A DNA stretch of 64,000 nt. Origin: Flavobacterium gelatinilyticum (GTDB lineage: Bacteria > Bacteroidota > Bacteroidia > Flavobacteriales > Flavobacteriaceae). The stretch spans positions 1,364,001 through 1,428,000 of the forward strand of contig NZ_CP114287.1 of the NCBI RefSeq assembly GCF_027111295.1, read 5' to 3'. Of the stretch, positions 28,227 through 36,048 are shown one piece after another. A model generated the notes under the pieces. The model worked only from the letters and a program-made list of their open reading frames with translations. It was not told the origin of the DNA and made no database searches. How positions within the stretch are numbered: the stretch's first letter is position 1; each line of letters begins with the position of its first letter. Both the position numbers and the translations under genes were made by a program.

Positions 28227-28312
28227 GGAGCTGTATCCTGCTGTACGCTGTATCTTTTGTGTCTCGTTTTGAGACGAGACACAAAAGGATGCCGCTCCCA
28301 TCAGGGCTAAGG
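28227..28312 (+). repeat. Structured intergenic repeat, copy 1
   Basis: Opens with CTGTATCCTGCTGTACGCTG, then a hairpin of two perfect 14-bp arms (28254-28267 and 28274-28287, loop TTTGAG), then GGATGCCGCTCCCATCAGGG. A second, diverged copy lies inverted at 30846-30924. The outer segments are shared while the hairpin sequence differs, as in REP/MITE-like families. Confidence 0.75.
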
Positions 28313-28376
28313 TATCCGGTTTCATAACAAAACACAAAAAGTCAAACAGATTAAAAAAAACTGAAACAAGAGAAAC

Positions 28377-28404
28377 CTGGAACTTGAAACCTGAAACCTG
28401 AAAC
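28377..28404. repeat. CTGAAAC heptamer array (4 units)
   Basis: Units CTGGAAC, TTGAAAC, CTGAAAC and CTGAAAC lie head to tail, 31 nt upstream of ddl. The same 7-mer is repeated at 31829 and 34134. Confidence 0.75.
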
Positions 28405-28434
28405 AAAAGAAACTCGAAACAAAACAAAATATAA

Positions 28435-29406
28435 ATGAAAAACATTGCCATAATAATGGGCGGATATTCAAGCGAATATAAAATCTCGCTTATCAGCGGA
28501 AACGTTGTGTACCAATATCTTGATAAAACAAAATACAACGGATTCCGTGTTCATATTTTCAAAGAAAAATGGGTTTATGTAGATGCCAATGACGCCGAAT
28601 TTCCAATTGACCGAAACGATTTCTCGGTTACTGTTAATGGAGAAAAAATCACATTCGACTGTGTTTTCAATGCCATCCACGGAACTCCGGGCGAAGACGG
28701 GTTAATGCAGGCTTATTTTGAACTATTGGGCATTCCGCAGTCATCATGCGATTATTACCAATCGGCATTGACATTTAACAAAAGAGATTTATTATCGGTT
28801 TTAAAACCATACGGAATCAAAACGGCAATTTCCTATTATCTAAATAAAGGCGACAAAATTGATACCGCTGAAATTATTAAGAAAGTGGGACTTCCTTGTT
28901 TCGTAAAACCAAACAAAGCCGGTTCAAGTTTTGGAATTTCAAAAGTAAAAACCGAAGCAGAACTTCCAATTGCAATTGAAGTCGCTTACAAAGAAGACAA
29001 CGAAATTATCATCGAAAGTTTCCTTGACGGAACAGAAGTTTCTGTTGGCGTTATCAACTATAAAGGAGAAGTTATCGTACTGCCGATTACCGAAATTGTA
29101 TCTGACAATGATTTCTTTGATTACGAAGCTAAATACGAAGGAAAATCACAAGAAATTACGCCTGCCAGAATCTCAGATGAACTAACAAAAAAAGTGGGAG
29201 AAACAGCCAAACGTGCCTACGAAGTTTTAAAAATGAAAGGTTTCTCCAGAAGCGAATTCATTATTGTAGACAATGAACCATACATGCTCGAAATGAATAC
29301 CATTCCGGGTTTAACAACAGAAAGTTTAATTCCGCAGCAGGCAAAAGCAGCCGGAATTTCGCTCGAAGATTTATTTACAAATGCAATTGAGCTGGCTCTT
29401 GCTTAA
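28435..29406 (+). CDS. ddl: D-alanine--D-alanine ligase
   Basis: 323 aa. ATP-grasp enzyme that joins two D-alanines for peptidoglycan precursors. Landmarks: IAIIMGGYSSEYKISLISG at the N-terminus, HGTPGEDGLMQAYFELLGIPQSS, LPCFVKPNKAGSSFGISKV in the ATP-grasp region, and the metal- and substrate-binding LEMNTIPGLTTESLIPQQA. Length and motifs are normal. It is transcribed away from the PASTA-rluD pair; a strong terminator follows the stop codon. Confidence 0.97.
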   Translation: MKNIAIIMGGYSSEYKISLISGNVVYQYLDKTKYNGFRVHIFKEKWVYVDANDAEFPIDRNDFSVTVNGEKITFDCVFNAIHGTPGEDGLMQAYFELLGIPQSSCDYYQSALTFNKRDLLSVLKPYGIKTAISYYLNKGDKIDTAEIIKKVGLPCFVKPNKAGSSFGISKVKTEAELPIAIEVAYKEDNEIIIESFLDGTEVSVGVINYKGEVIVLPITEIVSDNDFFDYEAKYEGKSQEITPARISDELTKKVGETAKRAYEVLKMKGFSRSEFIIVDNEPYMLEMNTIPGLTTESLIPQQAKAAGISLEDLFTNAIELALA

Positions 29407-29413
29407 AGACACT

Positions 29414-29447
29414 AAGGTTCTGAGATTTTCTAAGATTTCAGAACCTT
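29414..29447 (+). terminator. Terminator after ddl
   Basis: AAGGTTCTGA (29414-29423) pairs with TCAGAACCTT (29438-29447), 10 bp, followed by TTTTTT. Confidence 0.75.
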
Positions 29448-29491
29448 TTTTTATCTAAATACCAGACTGAGCAAATCGAAGTCTATAAAAG

Positions 29492-29499
29492 TAACTTTG
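29492..29499 (+). promoter_or_regulatory. -7 box TAACTTTG for the DUF421 gene
   Basis: It fits TANNTTTG and is followed by a leader rich in the word GAACCT (three copies) up to the ATG at 29549. No clear TTG is found 17-23 nt upstream. Confidence 0.4.
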
Positions 29500-29548
29500 A
29501 ACCTTTGTTACTCTGAACCTTCACAAAAAAACTTAGAACCTCAAAAAA

Positions 29549-30241
29549 ATGAAAGAAATCTTTGAATGGAACAGACTCTTTTTCAATAACCTTCCTGAAG
29601 CTTTTATTCTGGAAGTAATATTCCGTTCAACGGTAATGTTCACTATTTTGCTGCTTACCTTAAAACTGGCGGGAAAACGAGGAGTAAAACAATTATCGAT
29701 TTTCGAAACCGTAATTATTATTGCCCTGGGATCTGCAGCGGGAGACCCAATGTTTTATGAAGATGTAGGAATTATTCCGGCGGCGATAGTTTTTTCTACT
29801 ATAATTATTTTATACCGCACCGTAACCTGGCTTACCGGAAAAAGCAAGAAATTCGAAGAGTTTATAGAAGGTAAAACCGAATGTTTAATCAATAACGGAA
29901 AGTTTTCTGTATCCAGTTTTAAAAAAGAAAGTCTGGCACAGGATGAATTTTTCTCTGAACTTCGTGTAAAATCAATAGAACATTTAGGACAGGTTAAACA
30001 TGCTTTTATTGAACCAAGCGGTGAAATCAGCGTTTATTATTATCCGGATGAAGAAGTAAAGTACGGACTGCCTATTTTACCTTCTTTATTCAGCGAAAAA
30101 AGCAAAATCATACAAACTGACGGAATTTACGCCTGCTCGTTCTGCGGTCATACACAGGAGCTGACAAAAGGAACTGCAAACTGTGAAGTCTGCAAAAAAG
30201 AGGAATGGGTTTTGGCTATAAAAACGCTTCGGATTACATAA
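29549..30241 (+). CDS. DUF421 (YetF-type) membrane protein with C-terminal zinc ribbon
   Basis: 230 aa. Two to three membrane helices (TVMFTILLLTLKLAG; TVIIIALGSAAGD; IPAAIVFSTIIILYRTV), then the soluble DUF421 domain (FIEGKTECLINNGKFSVSSFKKESLAQDEFFSELR). The last 35 residues form a CxxC-x12-CxxC motif (Cys196, 199, 212, 215), the pattern of a small zinc ribbon. Such a C-terminal ribbon is not part of the Bacillus YetF/YrbG form as I know it. Function of the family is unclear; it is a cytoplasm-facing membrane protein. Confidence 0.88.
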   Translation: MKEIFEWNRLFFNNLPEAFILEVIFRSTVMFTILLLTLKLAGKRGVKQLSIFETVIIIALGSAAGDPMFYEDVGIIPAAIVFSTIIILYRTVTWLTGKSKKFEEFIEGKTECLINNGKFSVSSFKKESLAQDEFFSELRVKSIEHLGQVKHAFIEPSGEISVYYYPDEEVKYGLPILPSLFSEKSKIIQTDGIYACSFCGHTQELTKGTANCEVCKKEEWVLAIKTLRIT

Positions 30242-30339
30242 AAAATTGCAATAACAAATAACAATATCAAAATTCATTTTTGCATAGAGTTTTTAAACTT
30301 TGAACCTATGCAACTTTGAACCTCTGAACCTTAAAAAAA

Positions 30340-30798
30340 ATGAGAAAAGCAATATTCCCGGGGTCATTTGACCCCATTACACTTGGACACGAAGACATTA
30401 TCAAACGAGGTATTCCCTTATTTGATGAAATCGTAATTGCCATTGGTGTAAATGCCGAAAAAAAATACATGTTTTCACTTGAAGAAAGAAAACGCTTTAT
30501 TGAAGAAACGTTTAAAGACGAACCAAAAATTTCGGTTGTTACATACGAGGGATTAACAATAGATCTGGCAAAAAAAGTAAAAGCGAATTTCATACTTAGA
30601 GGCTTACGAAATCCAGCCGATTTCGAGTTTGAAAAAGCCATTGCACACACCAACAGAAAACTGTCTAAAATCGAGACTGTATTTTTATTAACTGCAGCAA
30701 GTACATCCTTCATTAGTTCGAGCATTGTGCGCGACGTATTACGCCATGGCGGTGAATACGAAATGCTGGTTCCGGATGCGGTACGGGTTAAAAAATAA
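30340..30798 (+). CDS. coaD: Pantetheine-phosphate adenylyltransferase
   Basis: 152 aa, normal length. Transfers AMP to 4'-phosphopantetheine, the fourth step of coenzyme A synthesis. It shows the nucleotidyltransferase motif GSFDPITLGHEDII at the N-terminus, FILRGLRNPADFEFE in the substrate region, and the ISSSIVRDVLRHGG signature at the C-terminus. The leader contains repeated GAACCT words as in the gene before it. The gene is followed by an intergenic repeat, not by a partner gene. Confidence 0.97.
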   Translation: MRKAIFPGSFDPITLGHEDIIKRGIPLFDEIVIAIGVNAEKKYMFSLEERKRFIEETFKDEPKISVVTYEGLTIDLAKKVKANFILRGLRNPADFEFEKAIAHTNRKLSKIETVFLLTAASTSFISSSIVRDVLRHGGEYEMLVPDAVRVKK

Positions 30799-30845
30799 AT
30801 AACATGCGGCTTTGCAGGGACTTTTGAAAACAGGAATTTCTACAA

Positions 30846-30924
30846 TAGCCCCGATGGAAGCGGTATCCTTTTTCCGGCTTCTTTAGACGAAAAAAGATAC
30901 AAGCGGACAGCGGGACAACAGGTC
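30846..30924 (-). repeat. Structured intergenic repeat, copy 2 (inverted)
   Basis: Read on the minus strand it has the same outer blocks as the copy at 28227: a GCTGTCCGCTTGTATCTTTT block, then, after an imperfect hairpin, AAAAGGATACCGCTTCCATC with GGGGCTA at the end. It lies between coaD and the PhnA gene. Confidence 0.7.
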
Positions 30925-31003
30925 TTAAGAAAACCGGAAATTTGTGCTTCAAAAAAACAATTTTCCCCAGCAAATCCAACAAGTCACAATCATAAACATA
31001 AAT

Positions 31004-31034
31004 TTGTAAGCGAAGCAAATTATAAGTAATTTCG
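31004..31034 (+). promoter_or_regulatory. Promoter of the PhnA-type gene
   Basis: TTG at 31004-31006, a 20-nt spacer, and TAATTTCG at 31027-31034, one base off the TANNTTTG consensus. It lies 24 nt before the start codon, with the usual Bacteroidetes -33/-7 spacing. Confidence 0.42.
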
Positions 31035-31058
31035 CATTTTCAAAATAAACCATAAATA

Positions 31059-31637
31059 ATGAGCATCGAAAGAGAATTAAGCAAACGAAGCGGATCGAAA
31101 TGTGAGCTTTGCGGCGCCGAAGAAAACCTAAAAGTTTATCAAGTATTACCAACCAGAAAAGGCGGTCTTGATGAAAGTATATTAGCCTGTAACACCTGTA
31201 TTGACCAAATTGAAAATCCGGACAACGTTGATTTAAATCACTGGAGATGCCTGAATGACAGTATGTGGAATGAGAATATCCCGGTACAGGTTGTTGCCTG
31301 GAGAATGTTAAGCAGAATGCGTGCTGCAGGATGGCCGCAGGAATTGCTTGACATGATGTATCTTGAAGAAGATGTACTTGAATGGGCAAAAGCAACCGGC
31401 GAAGGCGAAGACGACGAGAATAAACTGGTTCACCGCGACAGTAACGGTGTTGTTTTACAGCACGGGGATTCTGTAGTTTTAATTAAAGATTTAAAAGTAA
31501 AAGGATCCAGTATGGTTGCCAAACAGGGAACTGCCGTAAGAAACATTCGTTTAGACCACGAAAACGCCGAATATATCGAAGGAAAAGTCGACGGACAGCA
31601 GATTGTGATTATTACACAGTATGTGAAGAAAATATAG
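31059..31637 (+). CDS. PhnA-domain protein
   Basis: 192 aa. The N-terminal zinc ribbon has Cys15-x2-Cys18 and Cys44-x2-Cys47 (SKCELCGAEENLKVYQV...ACNTCIDQI), followed by a helical segment and, from about residue 125, the PhnA C-terminal domain (VHRDSNGVVLQHGDSVVLIKDLKVKGSSMVAKQGTAV...). Despite the old name (alkylphosphonate uptake), PhnA proteins do not belong to the phosphonate pathway, and the function is open. Cytoplasmic; single gene. Confidence 0.9.
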   Translation: MSIERELSKRSGSKCELCGAEENLKVYQVLPTRKGGLDESILACNTCIDQIENPDNVDLNHWRCLNDSMWNENIPVQVVAWRMLSRMRAAGWPQELLDMMYLEEDVLEWAKATGEGEDDENKLVHRDSNGVVLQHGDSVVLIKDLKVKGSSMVAKQGTAVRNIRLDHENAEYIEGKVDGQQIVIITQYVKKI

Positions 31638-31723
31638 TTTTTTTAAAGGTGCTGAGGTTCTAAGATACTAAGGTTTTTTCCTTGAATATTTTTTTGAACC
31701 GCAAGCACACAAAGATTTTCGCG

Positions 31724-31760
31724 AAGTTCGCAAAGTTTTATTAATAGACTTTGCGAACTT
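31724..31760. repeat. AAGTTCGCAAAGT inverted repeat
   Basis: Arms AAGTTCGCAAAGT (31724-31736) and ACTTTGCGAACTT (31748-31760) are 13 bp and perfect, loop 11 nt. The same word, CTTTGCGAACTTT, recurs at 42594. The 318-nt gap 31638-31955 holds this repeat, the heptamer array at 31829 and a terminator; no gene is seen. Confidence 0.7.
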
Positions 31761-31828
31761 TTACTTTTAAAAGCTTCGCAAATAAAAACTTAGTGCACTT
31801 TGATAAACTATACACAAAGTAAATCAAC

Positions 31829-31856
31829 CTGAAACCTGAAACTTGAAACCTGAAAC
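31829..31856. repeat. CTGAAAC heptamer array (4 units)
   Basis: Units CTGAAAC, CTGAAAC, TTGAAAC and CTGAAAC head to tail; the same array type as at 28377 and 34134. Confidence 0.75.
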
Positions 31857-31861
31857 AAAAA

Positions 31862-31888
31862 AAAAGCCGTTCGATTAGAACAGCTTTT
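31862..31888. terminator. Terminator between the PhnA and DUF-type lipidated genes
   Basis: AAAAGCCGTTC and GAACAGCTTTT pair over 11 bp with one mismatch, loop GATTA, ending in TTTTTT. It lies between converging genes. Confidence 0.65.
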
Positions 31889-31955
31889 TTATAATATCAG
31901 GAAAGTTAAAAAACTTTATTATTTGTTATTTTGAAACTTTGTATCTCAAAAAGAA

Positions 31956-32405
31956 TTATTTCTGGAATAATTTACTGATTTGATCTTTTACGAAAGGCTC
32001 AGAAACATTGTTTGTTGCAGCATCTCTTTCTTTGCTTGAAACCATAAACTGAACTGTAGCTTTATCCGGAACAACATTGCTTGTATAGTGTAACCAAATA
32101 TAGTTGTTTGGAAGTTCTAATTTAATATCATACAACGGAGAAGCAGTAAAACCGTTCATGATGATATTGTAAAGGTTTACATAGTCATTATTTAGGTTTC
32201 TAAATGAAAATTTTCTTAAGTTAGAAGAACCATCATCATCTGTTAGAATAGTAGTATAATATACTGTATACTCATCTCCAATTTTTTGAATGTAATTGTT
32301 GTTTACTTTTCCTAATTTTTCAACAGGAACCGTTTCAAGAACTTTAATCTGTGCAAATGAAACAGCACTAACGAACAAAATAGCAAGGGTAATAATCTTT
32401 TTCAT
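31956..32405 (-). CDS. Exported protein of unknown function
   Basis: 149 aa from the ATG at 32405; a longer frame begins 20 codons upstream, but this Met opens a textbook signal peptide (MKKIITLAILFVSAVSFAQ). The mature part is about 130 residues, mostly beta strands, with DEYTVYYTTILTDDDGSSNLRKFSF and LPNNYIWLHYTSNVVPDKATVQFMVSS. I do not recognise a family. Probably periplasmic. It faces the PhnA gene and follows the DEAD-box gene by strand, 177 nt away. Confidence 0.75.
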   Translation of the reverse strand: MKKIITLAILFVSAVSFAQIKVLETVPVEKLGKVNNNYIQKIGDEYTVYYTTILTDDDGSSNLRKFSFRNLNNDYVNLYNIIMNGFTASPLYDIKLELPNNYIWLHYTSNVVPDKATVQFMVSSKERDAATNNVSEPFVKDQISKLFQK

Positions 32406-32581
32406 AATTAATTTGGGGTTACAAATTTGACTGCACAAAAAAACATAGAAATATTGAAAAAACACCTATCAAAACATTATTTTTTTGACACAAAATTGTA
32501 AATCTTGTTCAATATTTTTTAAAAATCTGACTCACAATAAGATAAACAACATTTCAGGAAAACAAAATTCTATTAAAAAGC

Positions 32582-33943
32582 CTAAAATTTCTTATTTTTC
32601 TCTTCTTCCTTCTTTATAACATTTCGGGCAACTTCGATTTTGAACTTTTTACCCTTCATTTTTTCATCTTTTACATTCTTAAGAAGATCCTTTACTTTAT
32701 TGTATTTTACAGCCGCAAACGAAACGAAATCTTTCACTTCTATCAGCCCCAGATCTTCTTTTTCCAGTTTTCCTTTTTGAGAAAAGAAACCTACTATGTC
32801 AAATTTATTGAGCTTTGTTTTCTTTCCGCCACTAATGTAAATTGTCTGAAAATGAGGTGGTTTTGGCAGTGAAACTTTATTTTCGACATTCAGGATATCC
32901 ATTTCATAATCAATGTAATCAAGTTTTTTTTCACTTTCATGAACTATAACATAAGCCGTTCCGGATGCCTGCATACGTGCCGTACGTCCGTTTCTGTGTG
33001 TAAATTCGTCTTCTTTTAAAGGCAGATGATAATGAATAACGTGCTTCATTTCAGGAATATCCAAACCTCTCGCAGCCAAATCTGTTGTAACGAGATAGGT
33101 TATACTTCCGTTTCTAAACTGAATTAAAGCCCTCTCCCGCTCTTCCTGATCCATACCGCCATGATAGTATACTGAATAAATTCCTTTTTCGTTCAGAGTA
33201 TCACTGATACGTTCTGCAGCATCGCGATGGTTACAAAAGATAATTGCCGATTCTGATTTTAGTGAACAAATTAAATTGAACAAACTCTCCAGTTTATCTT
33301 TTGATGGGGAAATCACCATTTTCATCGAAAGATTGGTTTTCTCTTCCTCTTCAGGAATAAAATCTAAAACCGTTGGATTTACAACTTTGGTATATTTTGG
33401 AATCTCAATATCGGATGTTGCCGAAACCAAAACACGTTTGTTTACTTTCGATAACCTGCCAATTATAAAAGACATCTGCTCGTGAAATCCTAACTGAAGC
33501 GATTTATCAAACTCGTCAAGAATCAGCGTTTGGATTTTATCTGTCCTAAAAGTTTCTCTGTCAATATGATCTGCAATTCTTCCGGGCGTTCCAATTAAAA
33601 CTGCCGGAGGATTGCTCAAATTCTTAATTTCCGTATCGATAGAATGGCCCCCGTAACAAATATTGACTTTGTACTGCGTTCCCATTTTTTTCCAAACCTG
33701 TTCGATCTGAAGTCCCAGTTCGCGAGACGGAACTAAAATTAAACATTGAACCGATAAAATTTCAGGCTGCAGTAATTCTAAAACCGGCAGTAAAAAAGCC
33801 AGTGTTTTCCCTGATCCGGTTGGAGACAGCAGCAAAACATTATTATCATTCAGGATCGCCTCCTGAGCCGTGTCCTGCATTTCGTTGAGACTCTGAATAC
33901 CTAAATTCGAAAGTATGTTGTTGGAATGGTGATTTTTATTCAT
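32582..33943 (-). CDS. DEAD-box RNA helicase, DbpA-like
   Basis: 453 aa. Superfamily 2 helicase motifs in order: LLSPTGSGKT (motif I, 38-47), PSRELG (Ia), TPGR, DEFD at 143-146 (motif II, with Phe in place of the usual Ala), SAT (III), TTDLAARGLDIP (V) and HRNGRTAR (VI). The C-terminal 75 residues (LGLIEVKDFVSFAAVKYNKVKDLL...KGKKFKIEVA) match the DbpA RNA-binding domain, which targets 23S rRNA during 50S assembly. A -7 box lies 4 nt before the ATG. The DbpA-like role is likely but inferred. Confidence 0.92.
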   Translation of the reverse strand: MNKNHHSNNILSNLGIQSLNEMQDTAQEAILNDNNVLLLSPTGSGKTLAFLLPVLELLQPEILSVQCLILVPSRELGLQIEQVWKKMGTQYKVNICYGGHSIDTEIKNLSNPPAVLIGTPGRIADHIDRETFRTDKIQTLILDEFDKSLQLGFHEQMSFIIGRLSKVNKRVLVSATSDIEIPKYTKVVNPTVLDFIPEEEEKTNLSMKMVISPSKDKLESLFNLICSLKSESAIIFCNHRDAAERISDTLNEKGIYSVYYHGGMDQEERERALIQFRNGSITYLVTTDLAARGLDIPEMKHVIHYHLPLKEDEFTHRNGRTARMQASGTAYVIVHESEKKLDYIDYEMDILNVENKVSLPKPPHFQTIYISGGKKTKLNKFDIVGFFSQKGKLEKEDLGLIEVKDFVSFAAVKYNKVKDLLKNVKDEKMKGKKFKIEVARNVIKKEEEKNKKF

Positions 33944-33947
33944 TTTG

Positions 33948-33955
33948 CAAAAGTA
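33948..33955 (-). promoter_or_regulatory. -7 box TACTTTTG 4 nt before the helicase start
   Basis: TACTTTTG fits TANNTTTG, and only CAAA separates it from the ATG at 33943. A transcript from here would begin at about the start codon. No TTG is seen at the usual distance upstream. Confidence 0.5.
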
Positions 33956-34030
33956 ACTAAAATTTGTTTCAGGTTATTCTTGTTTCATGTTTCACGTTGA
34001 AATGCTGTTGATTTTACCATAAGGATTTTA

Positions 34031-34109
34031 TTTCACGCAGATCAAAATAGATTTTAGCAGATTTAAAAATCAAAATTAATCTGCTTAGATCTGCCAAATC
34101 TGCGTGAAA
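34031..34109. repeat. Nested inverted repeat of the TTTCACGCAGAT type
   Basis: Outer arms TTTCACGCAGAT (34031-34042) and ATCTGCGTGAAA (34098-34109) are perfect over 12 bp. Inside, GCAGATT (34057-34063) pairs with AATCTGC (34078-34084). This 79-nt nested hairpin sits in the gap between the helicase and peptidase genes. Confidence 0.75.
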
Positions 34110-34133
34110 CAAATAAACACAAGGCATGTCAAC

Positions 34134-34154
34134 CTGAAACCTGAAACTTGAAAC
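34134..34154. repeat. CTGAAAC heptamer array (3 units)
   Basis: CTGAAAC, CTGAAAC and TTGAAAC head to tail, 38 nt before the peptidase start. Confidence 0.72.
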
Positions 34155-34162
34155 AAAAATCC

Positions 34163-34170
34163 TATATTTG
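34163..34170 (+). promoter_or_regulatory. -7 box TATATTTG for the M14 peptidase gene
   Basis: A perfect match to TANNTTTG, 22 nt before the ATG at 34193. The nearest TTG upstream is only 12 nt away, inside the heptamer array, so the -33 element is not standard. Confidence 0.42.
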
Positions 34171-34192
34171 ATTTCTATTAAAAACCAGAACC

Positions 34193-35920
34193 ATGAAACT
34201 TTTTACCATTTTCATTTCACTTTTCACCATTACGATTTCTGCTCAGAACAATAAAAAATACGATACCTTTTTTGAGAAAGGAAACGGAAATCAATCTGCT
34301 TCGTATCAGGAAACTATTGCTTATTTTAAAATGCTGGCAAATGATTTCCCAACCATACAGATGAAAGAAATGGGACTGACAGATTCTGGCGAACCTTTGC
34401 ACATGATTACCTTTAATCCTGACAAAGAATTTGATTTTGATAAAATTCAGAAAACAAAAGCCGTTCTTTTTGTCAATAACGGAATCCACGCCGGAGAACC
34501 GGACGGAATCGACGCGACCATGCAGTTTTACAGAGATCTGGCAACAGGAAAAATGAAAGCTCCAAAGAATACCGTTTTGGTTTCGATTCCGGTTTACAAT
34601 ATCGGCGGGGCATTAAATAGAAATTCAACAACTCGCGCCAATCAGGACGGACCTGAAATTTACGGTTTTAGAGGAAATGCCAGAAACTACGATTTAAACC
34701 GCGATTTAATGAAATCGGATACCCGAAACACCAAAAGTTTTGTGGAGATTTTCCAGAAAATAAATGCCGATGTTTTTATCGATAATCATGTAAGCAACGG
34801 TTCAGATTATCAATACAAACTGACGTATATTATGACACAGCACAACAAACTGGGAACGGTTCTGGGCGATTTTATGAACAACGAAATGATGCCGGCTTTG
34901 GTAAAAGATCTTCAGAAAAAGAAAATCGAAACAACACCTTATGTAGATTCTTTTAAAGATACGCCGGACAAAGGTTTCGGACAGTTTGTTGATAGTCCGC
35001 GATATACAACGGGTTATACTTCTTTGTTTAATACGATTGGTTTTGTTGTCGAAACGCACATGCTGAAAAAATACGCCGAACGTGTAAAAGTAACCTACGA
35101 ATACATGAAATCGACTATGGATTTTACTGATGCCAATTATCAGAAAATCAAAGAGCTTCGTGTGAAGAATTTAGAGCAGTATCAGCCTAAAAAATCCTAT
35201 ACTTTAAAATGGAAAATGGACAGCACGAAAACGACTAAATTCTCTTTTTTAGGATATGAAGCGGGTTACAAAAAAAGCGAAGCCACAACAGGCGATCGTT
35301 TGTATTACGACCGAAACAAACCGTATAAAAAAGACGTTCCGTATATAAAAGAATTCAAATCACAGAAAGAAGTTATTATACCTTCTGCTTATATCATTCC
35401 GCGTGGTTATTGGAATATTATTGAGTTACTGAAAAACAATAACATCTCTTTCAGACAATTTAAAAACGATACAATTATAGAAGTCGAAAGCTATCGAATT
35501 GCCGATTTTAAAACCGTTCCGTCTGCGTACGAAGGACATTATTTGCATCGCAATACAACAGTAACTTCTAAAGTTGTTAAAATGGCTTTTGCAAAAGGAG
35601 ATTATTACATTCCAACGACTCAAAAAGGCGTAAAATACCTTCTGGAAGCTTTTGAACCGGAAGGTGTTGATTCATTCTTTAACTGGAATTTCTTCGATGC
35701 TATTTTACAGCAAAAAGAACATTATTCTGATTATATTTTTGAAGATACCGCTGCACAGCTTTTAAAAGAAAATACAACCCTTAAAGCCGAATTAGAATCT
35801 AAAAAACAAAGCGATACCAATTTTGCTAAAAATCCAGAAGCGCAATTAGAATGGATTTACAAACATTCTGTTTATTATGAAAAGGCGCATTTGCAGTATC
35901 CTGTTTATCGTTTGCTTTAA
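34193..35920 (+). CDS. Exported M14-family zinc carboxypeptidase
   Basis: 575 aa. A signal peptide (1-18, ending ISAQ) precedes an M14 catalytic domain (about 40-320). Zinc ligands are in NNGIHAGEPDGID (His99 and Glu102) and a later His in VFIDNHVSNGSDYQ; RGNARNYDLNRD carries the substrate-binding Arg/Asn region. The C-terminal 240 residues form an unassigned domain with many Tyr/Lys residues. It probably trims peptides in the periplasm or outside. It directly precedes the defence cassette but has normal base composition (24 of 60 G+C in 35041-35100). Confidence 0.88.
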   Translation: MKLFTIFISLFTITISAQNNKKYDTFFEKGNGNQSASYQETIAYFKMLANDFPTIQMKEMGLTDSGEPLHMITFNPDKEFDFDKIQKTKAVLFVNNGIHAGEPDGIDATMQFYRDLATGKMKAPKNTVLVSIPVYNIGGALNRNSTTRANQDGPEIYGFRGNARNYDLNRDLMKSDTRNTKSFVEIFQKINADVFIDNHVSNGSDYQYKLTYIMTQHNKLGTVLGDFMNNEMMPALVKDLQKKKIETTPYVDSFKDTPDKGFGQFVDSPRYTTGYTSLFNTIGFVVETHMLKKYAERVKVTYEYMKSTMDFTDANYQKIKELRVKNLEQYQPKKSYTLKWKMDSTKTTKFSFLGYEAGYKKSEATTGDRLYYDRNKPYKKDVPYIKEFKSQKEVIIPSAYIIPRGYWNIIELLKNNNISFRQFKNDTIIEVESYRIADFKTVPSAYEGHYLHRNTTVTSKVVKMAFAKGDYYIPTTQKGVKYLLEAFEPEGVDSFFNWNFFDAILQQKEHYSDYIFEDTAAQLLKENTTLKAELESKKQSDTNFAKNPEAQLEWIYKHSVYYEKAHLQYPVYRLL

Positions 35921-35960
35921 TTTTTTTAACACAATTCAATTTATAAAAATATATTTTACT

Positions 35961-35976
35961 TTACGGATTTCCGTAA
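35961..35976. promoter_or_regulatory. Palindrome TTACGGA-TT-TCCGTAA upstream of the defence cassette
   Basis: Two perfect 7-bp arms with a 2-nt centre, 40 nt after the peptidase stop and about 70 nt before the ATPase gene. The downstream GCTTTTTATT allows it to act as a weak terminator for the peptidase gene; it could alternatively be an operator. Confidence 0.45.
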
Positions 35977-35997
35977 GCTTTTTATTCAACTATTTTT

Positions 35998-36005
35998 TAT
36001 TTTTG
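35998..36005 (+). promoter_or_regulatory. -7 box TATTTTTG for the ATPase-DUF4435 cassette
   Basis: It fits TANNTTTG and lies 43 nt before the ATG at 36049. The region is very AT-rich and no -33 TTG is obvious, so confidence is low. Confidence 0.3.
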
Positions 36006-36048
36006 AGAATAATATAGTTAATCACTATTAAAATAAAACTATAATCTT

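Noticed and set aside
31059..31637. Phosphonate degradation gene
   Set aside because: PhnA-type zinc proteins are not part of the phosphonate pathway and no phn genes are nearby.
28377..34154. CTGAAAC arrays as a CRISPR array
   Set aside because: Units are 7 nt with no spacers, and no cas gene is seen.
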